Translations under genes and position numbers: made by a program
The notes under the pieces: generated by a model
What the model was told of the DNA's origin: nothing
What the model saw: the letters and a program-made list of their open reading frames with translations, nothing else
Databases searched by the model: none
Source of the DNA: SIG440 sp045586925
Lineage (GTDB): Bacteria; Bacillota; Clostridia; Monoglobales; Monoglobaceae
DNA length: 64,000 nt
Direction: 5' to 3'
Assembly: GCA_045586925.1 (NCBI GenBank)
Contig: JAZNBG010000036.1
Span: 1-64,000 of the forward strand
Shown: piece by piece, positions 1 to 10,048 of the stretch
Layout: every line of letters begins with the position of its first letter
How positions within the stretch are numbered: the stretch's first letter is position 1

Positions 1-1
1 T

Positions 2-2863
2 GCGGTTGATATGGGCAAAACGGAAAGCATAAACAGAGTTGCTATGGAACAGTTCGGACACAGCAGACATTATTTCCCTGAATCAGTTGATATTTACACC
101 TCCAATGACTCATCAGCTTATGCTGAAGGACCTGATTCCAACAAGTGGACCCTTGCGGCAGAAAAGGTAATGACAGTTGGGGCAAGCTTTGATGCAGCCT
201 TTGAAGCAAGAGAAGCAAGATATTTTATGGTTAAGGTAAACACCCTTGGTCTTTCATATTCGGGAAAAACAAGAGACTGGATTACGTTTGGTGAGGTTTA
301 TGCATATACAGATGTAGCAGAAGAGGTTTCATACAATGTGGTTCCCAGAGATGATTTTTGGGGAAAAACGCAGAGCAGCCGCTTCACAAATACAAACGTT
401 GCTGAAATGCTTGACGGCAAATTAACTTCGTATTACTGGACAGACGGCGCACAGTGGGCAGACGGATGGCTTGCATTTGACCTTGGAAAAGAAATTGAAA
501 TCAATGCAATCAAGCTTGACGAGGCTGTGAATACTGATGGCACAGATATAGCTGATTACGCAACACCCACAACCTATGACCTTTATTATGCAACAGACGG
601 AACGGACTATGACAGACTTCAGGGCGTATGCTGGGGCGATTACAGCATAATTTCAACAACAGTTGACCCTGACTATACAGCATGGACAAAGCTTGGAACC
701 TATAACGGAAGCGGGCTTGCGGCATTTAATACCACAAGATGCAGATACCTTCTTATCAGAATGGCTGAAGCAGCAACAACGAAACCTGCAATTTCAGAGT
801 TTAATGTATATTCTCCCACAGAAATTGCGGCAACCGACTTCACCAAAAAGACAGGTTATCTGGATACAAAGGATAATTGGAATATAACAGCATGGATAAA
901 ATATTCATCTGCAGCCAATTTCAAAAATATGATTGATGGTGATGTGACAACGGGATATGATGACGAGGCAACAACTTCAAATATACCGTATATTGCTGTT
1001 GATATGGGTGAAGCTGTTTCGCTTAACGGAATTGCTATGTATTGTGCAATACCCGGTCTTGAGGCAAAACCTGAGACGGTAAATATCTATACTTCAAACG
1101 ATGAAAGAGCATATACAGAGGGAAAGGATTCATCAAAATGGACTCTGGCGGCTGAAAATGTTAAGGTTGGTTCTTCAACCTTTGAGGCATCCTTTGAAGC
1201 GAGAGAAGCGAGATGCTTTATGATTGTAACATCAGACTTTGGTGTTAAATGCACCGGAAAACCAAGAGATTGGTTTGTTTTCGGAGAGCTTTATGCATTC
1301 GGTGAGACTATTGACAATTCAGCATATAATCTTGTTCCCAAGGACACATTCTGGGGCAAGATTGCACACGGTTATACAGAAAATGCAAATGCGGTTGCTT
1401 TGTTTGACGGAACAAGAACATCATACTATGATGGAAACGGCAAACAGTGGGCAGGTGCATGGGTAGCAGTTGACCTTGGCAAAGAAATTGAGCTTAATGC
1501 AATCAAACTTGATGAACCGCTTGGAGCAGACGGAACAGCCCTAGCAGGTTATGCAACACCGACAAGTTATGACCTTTACTATATGTCGGATTCATCTGAT
1601 TATGATATGATGCAGGGTGTTGTTTGGTATGATTACAGCGTAATTGATACCGAAATTCCTCCCACCTTGGACAAGTGGACAAAACTTGGTAGTTATAACG
1701 GAAGCGAAATGGCAAAATTCGAGCCAACAAAGTGCAGATATTTGCTTGTTTATGCTCCTGATGCAGCTGAAAGCAAGCTTGCAATCGGTGAGTTCAATGC
1801 ATATTCACCAAACACGGTTGCACCTATCAACTATGCAGTAGAGAGTAACTGTATTACAGACAGAAGCTTGTGGACGGCAAAGGCATGGAGAGAGTATTCA
1901 CCGGAAGCTAATATCAAAAATATGATTGACGGTGATGTAACAACAGGCTACGATGACGCAGCAACAGCTTCAAATGTGCCCTATGTTGCAATTGATATGG
2001 GCGAAAGCAGAACAATCAACAGAGCGGCAATGAAGTGGGCTTTCCCGAATGGCGCTTATATGCCTGATACAGTTAATGTTTATACTTCAAACGATGAAGC
2101 TGCATACACAGACGGAATTGCTTCAAATGCGTGGAATTTGGCTGCTGAAAATGTGGAGGTTAAGGCTTCATACTTTGATACATTCTTTACTGCAGCAACA
2201 GCAAGATACGTTATGATAAAGGCGGTTGATTTTGGATTCAAACATTCAGGAAAGCCTCAGGACTGGATTGCTTTTGGTGACGTTTATCTGTTTGAAGCAG
2301 ATGCAAGCACGATTGAGCTTACAGCTGAATATAATGCTGCTGGAAACACTTTGAATATAACAAGCAATGTTGACCTCAATGCATTTGCAATTTCTGCTGA
2401 TGACGTTGCGGTTACGGATGCAAACGACGATGTTCCTTATGTAAAGAATATTGAAATCACCGATGCTGGAATTTCAATGTCATTCCCCTTTGGTCTGGCA
2501 GTAAGCGGTACATACACAGTTCATATTGGTGTTATTGACAAGGATGTGGAATTTACAGCAGAAGCAGATGCCAATGCACTTTATAATGTAGCTTTAACAG
2601 ACGGAAACGGAAATCTTGTTAAAAACATTGACAACATTTCAAAGCTGAAAATTGATTTTGATGCAAAAACAACAGGTTCTGTTCAGATGTTTATGGCGGC
2701 ATACAGCGGCAATATTATGCAGGGGGCAGTACGTGTTGCGACTGAAGAAGGTAGCGCGGCAATTGATGTGGAACCCAACACAGACTATGTGAAGATTTTT
2801 GTATGGGATGCAAATCTGGCACCTGTTTTTGAACCAATAACAGTAGGTCATGGAGAACTTTGA
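2..2863 (+). CDS. Discoidin-repeat region of a giant surface carbohydrate esterase (5' partial)
   Basis: The reading frame is open from the window edge, so the true start lies upstream. The visible 950 residues alternate two kinds of discoidin (F5/8 type C)-like modules. One kind starts with a 'P-x-x-x-FWGK' type sequence (about residues 107-258 and 430-580). The other has 'NMIDGDVTTGYDD' (about 300 and 640) followed by 'VDMGE'. Such modules usually bind carbohydrate on the cell surface. The frame stops at a TGA (2861-2863), yet the same frame continues without another stop through 5284, where the esterase and deacetylase domains lie. I read both parts as one gene with a nonsense codon or a base-call error. 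The module architecture matches the SLH protein that follows at 5438, so the two probably share a surface target. The domain call is by pattern, not by search. Confidence 0.75.
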   Translation, partial: AVDMGKTESINRVAMEQFGHSRHYFPESVDIYTSNDSSAYAEGPDSNKWTLAAEKVMTVGASFDAAFEAREARYFMVKVNTLGLSYSGKTRDWITFGEVYAYTDVAEEVSYNVVPRDDFWGKTQSSRFTNTNVAEMLDGKLTSYYWTDGAQWADGWLAFDLGKEIEINAIKLDEAVNTDGTDIADYATPTTYDLYYATDGTDYDRLQGVCWGDYSIISTTVDPDYTAWTKLGTYNGSGLAAFNTTRCRYLLIRMAEAATTKPAISEFNVYSPTEIAATDFTKKTGYLDTKDNWNITAWIKYSSAANFKNMIDGDVTTGYDDEATTSNIPYIAVDMGEAVSLNGIAMYCAIPGLEAKPETVNIYTSNDERAYTEGKDSSKWTLAAENVKVGSSTFEASFEAREARCFMIVTSDFGVKCTGKPRDWFVFGELYAFGETIDNSAYNLVPKDTFWGKIAHGYTENANAVALFDGTRTSYYDGNGKQWAGAWVAVDLGKEIELNAIKLDEPLGADGTALAGYATPTSYDLYYMSDSSDYDMMQGVVWYDYSVIDTEIPPTLDKWTKLGSYNGSEMAKFEPTKCRYLLVYAPDAAESKLAIGEFNAYSPNTVAPINYAVESNCITDRSLWTAKAWREYSPEANIKNMIDGDVTTGYDDAATASNVPYVAIDMGESRTINRAAMKWAFPNGAYMPDTVNVYTSNDEAAYTDGIASNAWNLAAENVEVKASYFDTFFTAATARYVMIKAVDFGFKHSGKPQDWIAFGDVYLFEADASTIELTAEYNAAGNTLNITSNVDLNAFAISADDVAVTDANDDVPYVKNIEITDAGISMSFPFGLAVSGTYTVHIGVIDKDVEFTAEADANALYNVALTDGNGNLVKNIDNISKLKIDFDAKTTGSVQMFMAAYSGNIMQGAVRVATEEGSAAIDVEPNTDYVKIFVWDANLAPVFEPITVGHGEL

Positions 2864-2914
2864 AGGGCAGGTGAAATTACCGCTTCAGGTAGTTTCACAG
2901 ATGCTGACGGAGCT

Positions 2915-5284
2915 GTGATTACATCTGTAACCGATGAGAGTGAAATCATTGCCAATGCAGATGTGTATGTAACAGAAGAAAAATCTGTCAGCATTCAAAT
3001 TGCAAAGGTAAGCAATGCAGGCAAAGAGATAATTTCAGAAGAAGAAGTTGTATTTGACAGCATGGGTGCGGCACACGTTTCAATTCCGGTAACTCAGTTA
3101 CCGGAATTGGGCGAGGAGCTGATTATGCAGGTTAAAACACCTGAAAAGGTTCATTTTACTCAAAGAATTGCACCTGTTGAGCAGAAAAACATAGTTGACA
3201 TCATTATGGTTGCAGGTCAGTCAAATGCTTTGGGTCAGGGCGGCGACAAGGCTTTGAGCATTAAGCCGGAGCTTGATACCGTTTACTATCAGACAATGGG
3301 CAACACCACGCTGAGTACAGAGGGTAACATCGGATGGGACAGCGCACTTGGCAAAACATGGCACGACCTGACAGGACATACTGTTCTGATTGTTAAGGCG
3401 GCATTCGGCGGAACGGGCTTCCCGAGTCTTCCGGGTACAGCTCCCGAATGGGGCAGTGATGCTTTTGGCTATTGGAACCCCGATAATACTGCAACCGGCA
3501 GTATGAACTGCTACAAAATGGCAAAGGATCGTTATGCTGCGGCTGTTGCATCAATAGATACCAATGAATATACTATCGGCAGATGTATGTACTTTTGGAA
3601 TCAGGGCGAGAATGAGAACGATTTCTATAATGCAAAAGATTATTATGAAGCATTTATGGAGCTTCATAATGCGTTTGTCACAGAATTCGGAACAGATTCT
3701 ACACGGTTGACTTATGGCGGACTTATGGCTGTGCGTTCTACCTATGCAAACGGATTTCCCAATCTGACACTGACAGGTCCCAGAACAGCCCAGTATTATA
3801 TGGGTAACAATGAGGAAAACATATTCATCGTGACAGACGCCACGGAGCATTGGTCAACAGACGCAAAAATTGTTGAGTATTTTCGTACAAAGTATGAGGA
3901 CAGAGAGTATCCATGGGCAGATATGCCTGATAGCTGGGGTGACATTATGAATACAGATAATGTCCACTATAAGCAATTGGCAATGAATGAAATGGGTGAG
4001 GAAGCGGCAATTTCAATGCTTGCTCAGCTTGAACAGGAAAACGAGGCTGACGGTATCAGAATTGTCACTCAGACAGGTATTGAATATTATTCTGATGGAG
4101 ATTCTATTTATCTCAACGAGGACGGCGGCATTCCGATTATAGACCCTGCAATCGGTGAGGAGTTTACTTACACTGTTTCGGGTAATACCGCTTTTAAGGA
4201 TGATTTTGGTGTAATTATTCCCAAAGCATCGGTAGGAGAAGAATATTCGGTTCTGAATGTTGTTACCGAAAGCGGCAAAGAAATGTCGTTCAAGCTGTTT
4301 TCTCCCATTGAAATGATTAGTATTGCAAAAATCAAGGATAATTGCGAAGGTGCATACACTTTATCTGTCGATGACGGAAATGCATACACAGCAAAATTTC
4401 TTGACCAGGAGCTGAGAGCCAACAATATGACGGCTTCAATGGTACTTGTTCCCGGTTGGATTGGTATTGAGGACACAATTATGACATGGGAGGAGGCACA
4501 GACTCTTGTTAATTGTGATGACACGGTATGGTCGGTTGTAAATCATACAATGAATCATGTTTCATCATTTGAGAGTTCTAAGGATGAGGCGCTGATTGAG
4601 TCGGAGATTAACGGGTCAAGAGCACTTCTTAAGGAAAAATTTCCAAATCAGAGAATTTTGTCGATTGTGACTCCGGGCGGTGCTAAAAGTGATTTGATAG
4701 CAAAGGCTGTTAAATCGCAGCACCTTGGCTGGCGCGGAACAGGCGGCGGGAATATGGCTATTCCCGAAAATATGGAAGACTTCTACAGCATAAAATGTAA
4801 TCCTGTCGGTGTGTACTACAACACAACTCTCGAGCAGATGAACAGCTGGATTGACAATGCGATTGCAAATGGTCAGTGGTGTGTTGAGATGTGGCACGGA
4901 GTTGATGATGATCAGTCGTCGTGGGGCGGCAATATTGCAGGAGATATTGCAAAATCACATATTTCCTATGCTGCGGAAAAAATGAATGCAGGAAAGCTTT
5001 GGATAACAACAATGGATGATATGATTGTATACACGGCTCAAAGACTTAATGCAAAAGTTGAGTTTGTTTCAAATGACGGCAACGTTATCAAATTTAAGCT
5101 TATAAGCGATTTGACGGGCAAGGACTATGAAACAGAGCTTACGGTGAACATTGCTTTGCCTGAGGGCTGGAGTGATGCGGAGACTTCTGTTGACGGTCAG
5201 ACTGTGGACTATGTGACAGCTGACGGTGTTTTGACGGTTAATGTTAAGGTGAACGGCGGCATCGTTTCTGTTGCAAAGAAATAA
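2915..5284 (+). CDS. Sialate-O-acetylesterase-like plus polysaccharide deacetylase domains (C-terminal part of the split gene)
   Basis: This is the in-frame continuation of the preceding discoidin protein after the TGA at 2861. The frame is open from 2864. The GTG at 2915 is only the first possible start and has no ribosome binding site. About residues 90-360 resemble an SGNH/SASA carbohydrate esterase: 'VAGQSNALGQG' carries the GQSN serine block, and 'NVHYKQLAMNEMG' the Asp/His-type C-terminal block. About residues 480-700 resemble a NodB-type polysaccharide deacetylase, with 'TLSVDDG', 'VVNHTMNHVS' and 'EMWHGVDDD' in place of the usual metal-binding motifs. The likely role is removal of acetyl groups from an extracellular glycan. 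No SLH or sortase signal is seen at this C-terminus. Whether a functional full-length protein is made depends on the TGA. Confidence 0.72.
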   Translation: MITSVTDESEIIANADVYVTEEKSVSIQIAKVSNAGKEIISEEEVVFDSMGAAHVSIPVTQLPELGEELIMQVKTPEKVHFTQRIAPVEQKNIVDIIMVAGQSNALGQGGDKALSIKPELDTVYYQTMGNTTLSTEGNIGWDSALGKTWHDLTGHTVLIVKAAFGGTGFPSLPGTAPEWGSDAFGYWNPDNTATGSMNCYKMAKDRYAAAVASIDTNEYTIGRCMYFWNQGENENDFYNAKDYYEAFMELHNAFVTEFGTDSTRLTYGGLMAVRSTYANGFPNLTLTGPRTAQYYMGNNEENIFIVTDATEHWSTDAKIVEYFRTKYEDREYPWADMPDSWGDIMNTDNVHYKQLAMNEMGEEAAISMLAQLEQENEADGIRIVTQTGIEYYSDGDSIYLNEDGGIPIIDPAIGEEFTYTVSGNTAFKDDFGVIIPKASVGEEYSVLNVVTESGKEMSFKLFSPIEMISIAKIKDNCEGAYTLSVDDGNAYTAKFLDQELRANNMTASMVLVPGWIGIEDTIMTWEEAQTLVNCDDTVWSVVNHTMNHVSSFESSKDEALIESEINGSRALLKEKFPNQRILSIVTPGGAKSDLIAKAVKSQHLGWRGTGGGNMAIPENMEDFYSIKCNPVGVYYNTTLEQMNSWIDNAIANGQWCVEMWHGVDDDQSSWGGNIAGDIAKSHISYAAEKMNAGKLWITTMDDMIVYTAQRLNAKVEFVSNDGNVIKFKLISDLTGKDYETELTVNIALPEGWSDAETSVDGQTVDYVTADGVLTVNVKVNGGIVSVAKK

Positions 5285-5376
5285 AATTTTAAAGCTTCCC
5301 GGAATAATGAGTTTTCATCCCCGGATTTATTCTGAGAGGACAAGAAATTTTAGCACAGTAGATATTAAATATATTC

Positions 5377-5408
5377 AGTATAGCCCGGTAGATATTCCGG
5401 GCTATACT
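5377..5408. terminator. Perfect 12-bp hairpin between two surface-protein genes
   Basis: Positions 5377-5388 and 5397-5408 are perfect inverted repeats around an 8-nt loop. The hairpin sits 93 bases after the esterase stop and 30 bases before the next start. It is GC-rich at the loop end but lacks a following T-tract. It may be a processing site or a weak terminator rather than a classical one. Confidence 0.45.
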
Positions 5409-5437
5409 AAATAAGGACACAAAGATTGGAGGCACTT

Positions 5438-8400
5438 ATGAAAAAAGTTATTTCGGCATTTTTGGTTTTTTGTATGATGGCGGCATTGCTTCCGCTGAAT
5501 GCAGTTGCGCTTGCTTCACCTGCATCATACGAAATACCGAAAAATGAATTTTGGGCAAAAATAAGCGAATCATATACCAATTCGCAGCACGTGGATGCTT
5601 TGTTTGACGGACAGACAGCTTATGTTCACAACGGAAGTGACAGAGGCTTCTGGCTTAATCACAAAGACAAGACGCAAAAAAGCGGAGTGTGGTTGGCAAT
5701 TGATCTTGGAAGAGAGCATAAGCTGAACGGAATATGGCTTGAGGATGAAAATCTCAACAGCACATATGCTCCGCCGTCTGCTTATGATTTGTATTATACA
5801 AATGTCAGTGCTGTGTATGATACGATAAAGGGTACAACGGCAATTGGAGGATACGCAGAACACTGGGCGTCGTATGTTGAACCCACATTGAGCGACTGGA
5901 ATCTGATTGGAAGCTTTACAGATACGGGAAGCAAGATTACTTTTCCTGAAACAACCGCGCGTTATCTTTTGATTTGGGTAACGGCAAATGCAAGTACCAA
6001 ATGTGCAATAGGCGAGTTTCATGCGTATTCTTCGGTAGAGGTTGAACCGTTTGATTTTTCAATCGGAGCGCTTGACAGTTCCTCATGGACTGCAAAAACA
6101 TGGGTTAATCCCGGCGGTGTTTCGTCCCCGACAGATGTGTATGAAAATTCAGCAAGCGCAAGCAATCCTCCGTACATAATGGTTGATATGGGCGAGGAGA
6201 TAATGCTTGACAGAGTTGTAATGGACTGGCAGAGTCCGAAAGGATGGTATATGCCTGACACAATGGATGTTTACACTTCGACCTCGGCTGCTGCGTTTGA
6301 GTCAAGCGGGTCTTCTGCGTGGAATCCTGCGGCAACCGATGTGTTGTGCAAGTCTTCATATTTTGATGCAAACTTCCCAAGCGTATCGGCACGTTATTTT
6401 ATGATTAAAGCAAAGAATATGGGTGTTTCTCAGCTTGACAAGCCTACCGACTGGATTGTTTTTGCACCTGTTTATGCATATGGTCTGAAGCTTGGCGGCG
6501 AGTTTTATGAAATACCAAGCAGATATTTTGACGGCAAGGCAAGCGTGAGTGCATCGGACACTACAAATATTCAGCACATATTTGACGGCGGTGCGGGATA
6601 TACAGACGACAACGGCGATGATACGGGTTTCTGGAAGGCAAGTAATTTTGACAATCAGAGCGAGGAAACATGGCTTGCTGTGGACCTTGGCGATACCTAC
6701 ACTCTTGAAAAGCTTGTTTTTGAGGACGACGGGCTTTCAGCAGATGTTACTCTGCCCACAGGCTTCAGCGTATACACTTCAAATGACGGTGCAGACTACG
6801 GCAGAATCAAGGGCTATACACAGGGCGGAAGTGCATCCGATGTTGTGAATCCGGAGCTTTCGGCATGGACATATGCGGGAGATTATGCTCTTGCCGCAAC
6901 CGACAAAATCATTGACCTTGGTTCAGCCGAGGGAAGATATGTTCTCTTGTATGTGACTGAGGACGCAGCAACTGCTCTTGGAATCGGTGAGCTTCATTTT
7001 TATACTGATGAAGCTATAAGCTTTACAGATTATAACAGCGGAGTATATTCGAGGGACACATGGACGGTTACAGGCTGGAACGGTGATGCTGATGCATTGG
7101 CTGACGGCGATGCTTCAACTCAGTACGGCGGTGCAACAGATGAAGCTGAAATGCCTTATATTATGGTTGACCTGGGTCAGGCATCAAGAGTTGAAAAGGT
7201 TGTTGTTGAAAATGCATATCCTAATATCTGGTATACACCTGAAAAGGTTAATGTTTATTTGTCTGATGATACTGAGGCTCTTGATGATAAGGATTCGGAA
7301 GCGTGGCAGCTTGTTTATGAGGATGCGGAATTCAGCGGTGCTGTGCTTGAAGCGGAATTTGCAAAGACAAGCGGCAGATATGTGATGATTAAGGCAACGG
7401 AGCTTGGCAACGATATGTATGATTTACCGAAGAGCGAGCTGTATTTTGGCGAATTGTATATATACGGCGAGGAGCTGGAGCAGTATTATGAAGTACCGCG
7501 TACGTTCTTTACCCTGAAAACAAACAGAAACAGCTCGAACAAACTGATTGAATCAATGCTTATTGACGACGGCTACAGATACCTTGACAATAATGGCGAT
7601 GAACGTGGTTATTGGGCTCCCAATCTTGCCGAAACACAAAAGGCAGGGGCTTGGATTGCGGTAGATATGGGCAAAAACTATGACATATACCGTGTTCTTA
7701 TGGAGGATGACGGGCATAATGCAAATGTTACCGTACCGTCGGTGTTTGATATATATACATCAACAGACGGAACCGATTTTGCAAATATTCAGGGTCATAC
7801 TCCCGGCGGAACGCTGAACACAATTAATCCCGACCTTTCAAAGTGGAACAAGGCGGGAAGCTTCACAGGCGGAACAAACAACGGCGCTGTTGCAAAGTTC
7901 GCACAGAGAGAAGCAAGATACCTTTTGATATATGTTACAGGTACGGCTTCAACCAGCATTGGTGTTGGTGAACTGAGAGTGTTCTCCAAAAATGAATATG
8001 CGGAGCCTGATTTCAATGCGGGTTCAATGGCTACCACAGGCTGGAGCATTTATGCATGGAAAAAATGGTCACAGTACAGCACCGATAACTTTATAGACCG
8101 TGACTTAAGTACTCCGTATGATGACCAGATGGATGCGGATAACATTCCGTATGTTATGATTGATATGAAGTCTGAGAGGGTTATCAACAGATTTGTAATG
8201 CAGAATGCTCAGTCTGACAACTGGTATATGGCAGACGGACTGGGAATTTATACATCTCTTGACCCCGAATGTATGACGGACATTAATTCCTCCAAGTGGG
8301 AGATGGTTGCAGACATCAGCCGAAACGGTGCGGTTTATGATGCTACCTTTATTGAAAAGTCTGCAAGATATTTGCTGATAAGAATAAGCAGACCTTGTAC

Positions 8401-10033
8401 TGACGGGCGAGGAAAAGAGCAGTCATGGGCAACCTTTGGCGAGATTTATGTGTATAACACAGGCGAAACAACGATTGTTCCTGTTGAAAGCGTAAGCAGC
8501 GATGTGAATTACGCAAATATGCAGTGTACAGTAAATGTTGTTCCTGCACAAAACGTATATGACGGCAGTGTGAAAATGACTGTTGATGTTTATGACGGAG
8601 GCACAAAAATTTATTCGGGAACAACTTCAAAAGTTGGTGAGAACAATACCATAACCTTCAGCTTTATGTTGCCTGAGATGCCGGTCTCGGATAAGACACT
8701 CAGGCTGTGCTTTGGCGGTAACTTTGATGATGAAAGAACAATAACAATTCTGGGTTCGGGCAGTCTTGACAGCAATTTTGACACACTCAGAGAAAGTACA
8801 TCCGTGGATGCATTCAAGGCTGAAATGGAAAATGTTATGAACACCTTCCGACTCGATTTGAGCGACCTTACTTTATCTGCCGAGCTTGAAGATGCGGTAT
8901 ATGGTGAACTGTACAATAAACGCAGCAGTATTAATGCGGGTAATTTTGCCGATATGGTATACGGTGAGATTGTGTGTCAGATATTCAAGCTCAAGCTTAC
9001 GGATATGATAACAAGTGATTTCGCATCAAGGTATTCATCTGTTGTATCACTTGAGCTTGATGAGGACAGCGTATTCAAAAAGCTTTCGTCCAATGAACAG
9101 ACGGCAGTTATTAACAGCGTAAGTGATTCGTTTACTGATGTTGAAAGCATCGAGCGATTGTTTGGAGAATTTGTTGAGCTTAAAGCGTTCCAGACCCTTA
9201 GCAGAGGCGAAATGGACGGACTCATCAACAAATATCTTTCAGATGAGGCGGCATACAAGAAGTACAGCAAATTAAGCACCTATAACAAATTTGAGGTTGC
9301 AAAGAGCATTGAAACGGCAAAAATCAATTCACGGGATGATGTAATCAGCGTGTTTGAGGATGCTGTGGAGGAATTCTCGGCATCTTCGGCAACGTCTTCA
9401 TCGTCAGGTTCGGGCGGCGGTGGCGGATTTGTGTCAAGGGTTCCGTCAACGGTGCAAAGCAGCACAGGCAATGTACCGCAGTCCGCGTTAAATAATTGCA
9501 AATTTACTGATATAGCAGATGTTTTGTGGGCAAAGTATCCTATTGAATATTTGTTTGACAAAGGCGTTATAAACGGTAAAACCGATACGCAGTTTGACCC
9601 CAACGGAACGGTAACCCGTGCGGAAATGATTAAGATGCTGATGTGCCTTAGCAATACTGCAAAATCAGCCAGAGTCAGCGTGTTTGATGATGTTAAAGCA
9701 AGCCATTGGGCGCATGACTATATTTGTGACGCATACGAAATGGGTCTTGCCAACGGTGTAGGCGAAGGGTTGTTTAACCCTGACGGTGCGATAAGCCGTG
9801 AGGATGTTGCGGTGTTTGCCTACCGATTCTTTAAAGAACAGGGCAAGGCGTTTGATATTGAAACTGAAATGTCCTTTGAGGATGCTGACACGATTGCAGA
9901 CTATGCAAAAGAGGCTGTTGCTGCGCTGAGTAACGCAGGTGTGCTCAACGGATTTACGGATGGTACATTCAGACCGTCGGAAATCTGTACAAGAGCTATG
10001 GCTGCAAAAATCATATATGAGTTAGTTAAATAG
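5438..10033 (+). CDS. S-layer-anchored protein with six discoidin-like modules and three SLH domains
   Basis: The start is the ATG at 5438, with GGAGG at 5428-5432, giving 1531 residues; the upstream TTG is less likely. An N-terminal signal peptide is evident (MKK, then a hydrophobic core ending near 'AVALA'). Six discoidin-like modules follow as three A-B pairs, to about residue 1020. A mostly helical stretch of about 300 residues and a Ser/Gly-rich linker come next. Three SLH domains close the protein (about 1350-1531); the motifs 'FTDIADVLWAKYPIEYL', 'FDDVKASHWAHDYI' and 'FEDADTIADYAKEAV' mark them. SLH domains attach proteins to pyruvylated secondary cell-wall polymer. The likely role is a cell-surface glycan-binding scaffold. 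No catalytic domain is recognised. It lies between two other surface proteins in the same orientation, with only 15 bases to the next gene. Confidence 0.85.
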   Translation: MKKVISAFLVFCMMAALLPLNAVALASPASYEIPKNEFWAKISESYTNSQHVDALFDGQTAYVHNGSDRGFWLNHKDKTQKSGVWLAIDLGREHKLNGIWLEDENLNSTYAPPSAYDLYYTNVSAVYDTIKGTTAIGGYAEHWASYVEPTLSDWNLIGSFTDTGSKITFPETTARYLLIWVTANASTKCAIGEFHAYSSVEVEPFDFSIGALDSSSWTAKTWVNPGGVSSPTDVYENSASASNPPYIMVDMGEEIMLDRVVMDWQSPKGWYMPDTMDVYTSTSAAAFESSGSSAWNPAATDVLCKSSYFDANFPSVSARYFMIKAKNMGVSQLDKPTDWIVFAPVYAYGLKLGGEFYEIPSRYFDGKASVSASDTTNIQHIFDGGAGYTDDNGDDTGFWKASNFDNQSEETWLAVDLGDTYTLEKLVFEDDGLSADVTLPTGFSVYTSNDGADYGRIKGYTQGGSASDVVNPELSAWTYAGDYALAATDKIIDLGSAEGRYVLLYVTEDAATALGIGELHFYTDEAISFTDYNSGVYSRDTWTVTGWNGDADALADGDASTQYGGATDEAEMPYIMVDLGQASRVEKVVVENAYPNIWYTPEKVNVYLSDDTEALDDKDSEAWQLVYEDAEFSGAVLEAEFAKTSGRYVMIKATELGNDMYDLPKSELYFGELYIYGEELEQYYEVPRTFFTLKTNRNSSNKLIESMLIDDGYRYLDNNGDERGYWAPNLAETQKAGAWIAVDMGKNYDIYRVLMEDDGHNANVTVPSVFDIYTSTDGTDFANIQGHTPGGTLNTINPDLSKWNKAGSFTGGTNNGAVAKFAQREARYLLIYVTGTASTSIGVGELRVFSKNEYAEPDFNAGSMATTGWSIYAWKKWSQYSTDNFIDRDLSTPYDDQMDADNIPYVMIDMKSERVINRFVMQNAQSDNWYMADGLGIYTSLDPECMTDINSSKWEMVADISRNGAVYDATFIEKSARYLLIRISRPCTDGRGKEQSWATFGEIYVYNTGETTIVPVESVSSDVNYANMQCTVNVVPAQNVYDGSVKMTVDVYDGGTKIYSGTTSKVGENNTITFSFMLPEMPVSDKTLRLCFGGNFDDERTITILGSGSLDSNFDTLRESTSVDAFKAEMENVMNTFRLDLSDLTLSAELEDAVYGELYNKRSSINAGNFADMVYGEIVCQIFKLKLTDMITSDFASRYSSVVSLELDEDSVFKKLSSNEQTAVINSVSDSFTDVESIERLFGEFVELKAFQTLSRGEMDGLINKYLSDEAAYKKYSKLSTYNKFEVAKSIETAKINSRDDVISVFEDAVEEFSASSATSSSSGSGGGGGFVSRVPSTVQSSTGNVPQSALNNCKFTDIADVLWAKYPIEYLFDKGVINGKTDTQFDPNGTVTRAEMIKMLMCLSNTAKSARVSVFDDVKASHWAHDYICDAYEMGLANGVGEGLFNPDGAISREDVAVFAYRFFKEQGKAFDIETEMSFEDADTIADYAKEAVAALSNAGVLNGFTDGTFRPSEICTRAMAAKIIYELVK

Positions 10034-10048
10034 AAAGGGGATAGAAAT

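Noticed and set aside
2861..2863. TGA read as selenocysteine or as tryptophan by code change
   Set aside because: No selenocysteine hairpin is evident after it, the position is not a redox site, and TGA serves as a normal stop in many genes here while Trp is TGG throughout.
4168..4524. Antisense open frame of 118 codons under the deacetylase domain
   Set aside because: No ribosome binding site and full overlap with a clear gene on the other strand; a coding shadow. The same holds for other antisense frames such as 9280-9654, 15583-16116 and 23856-24449.
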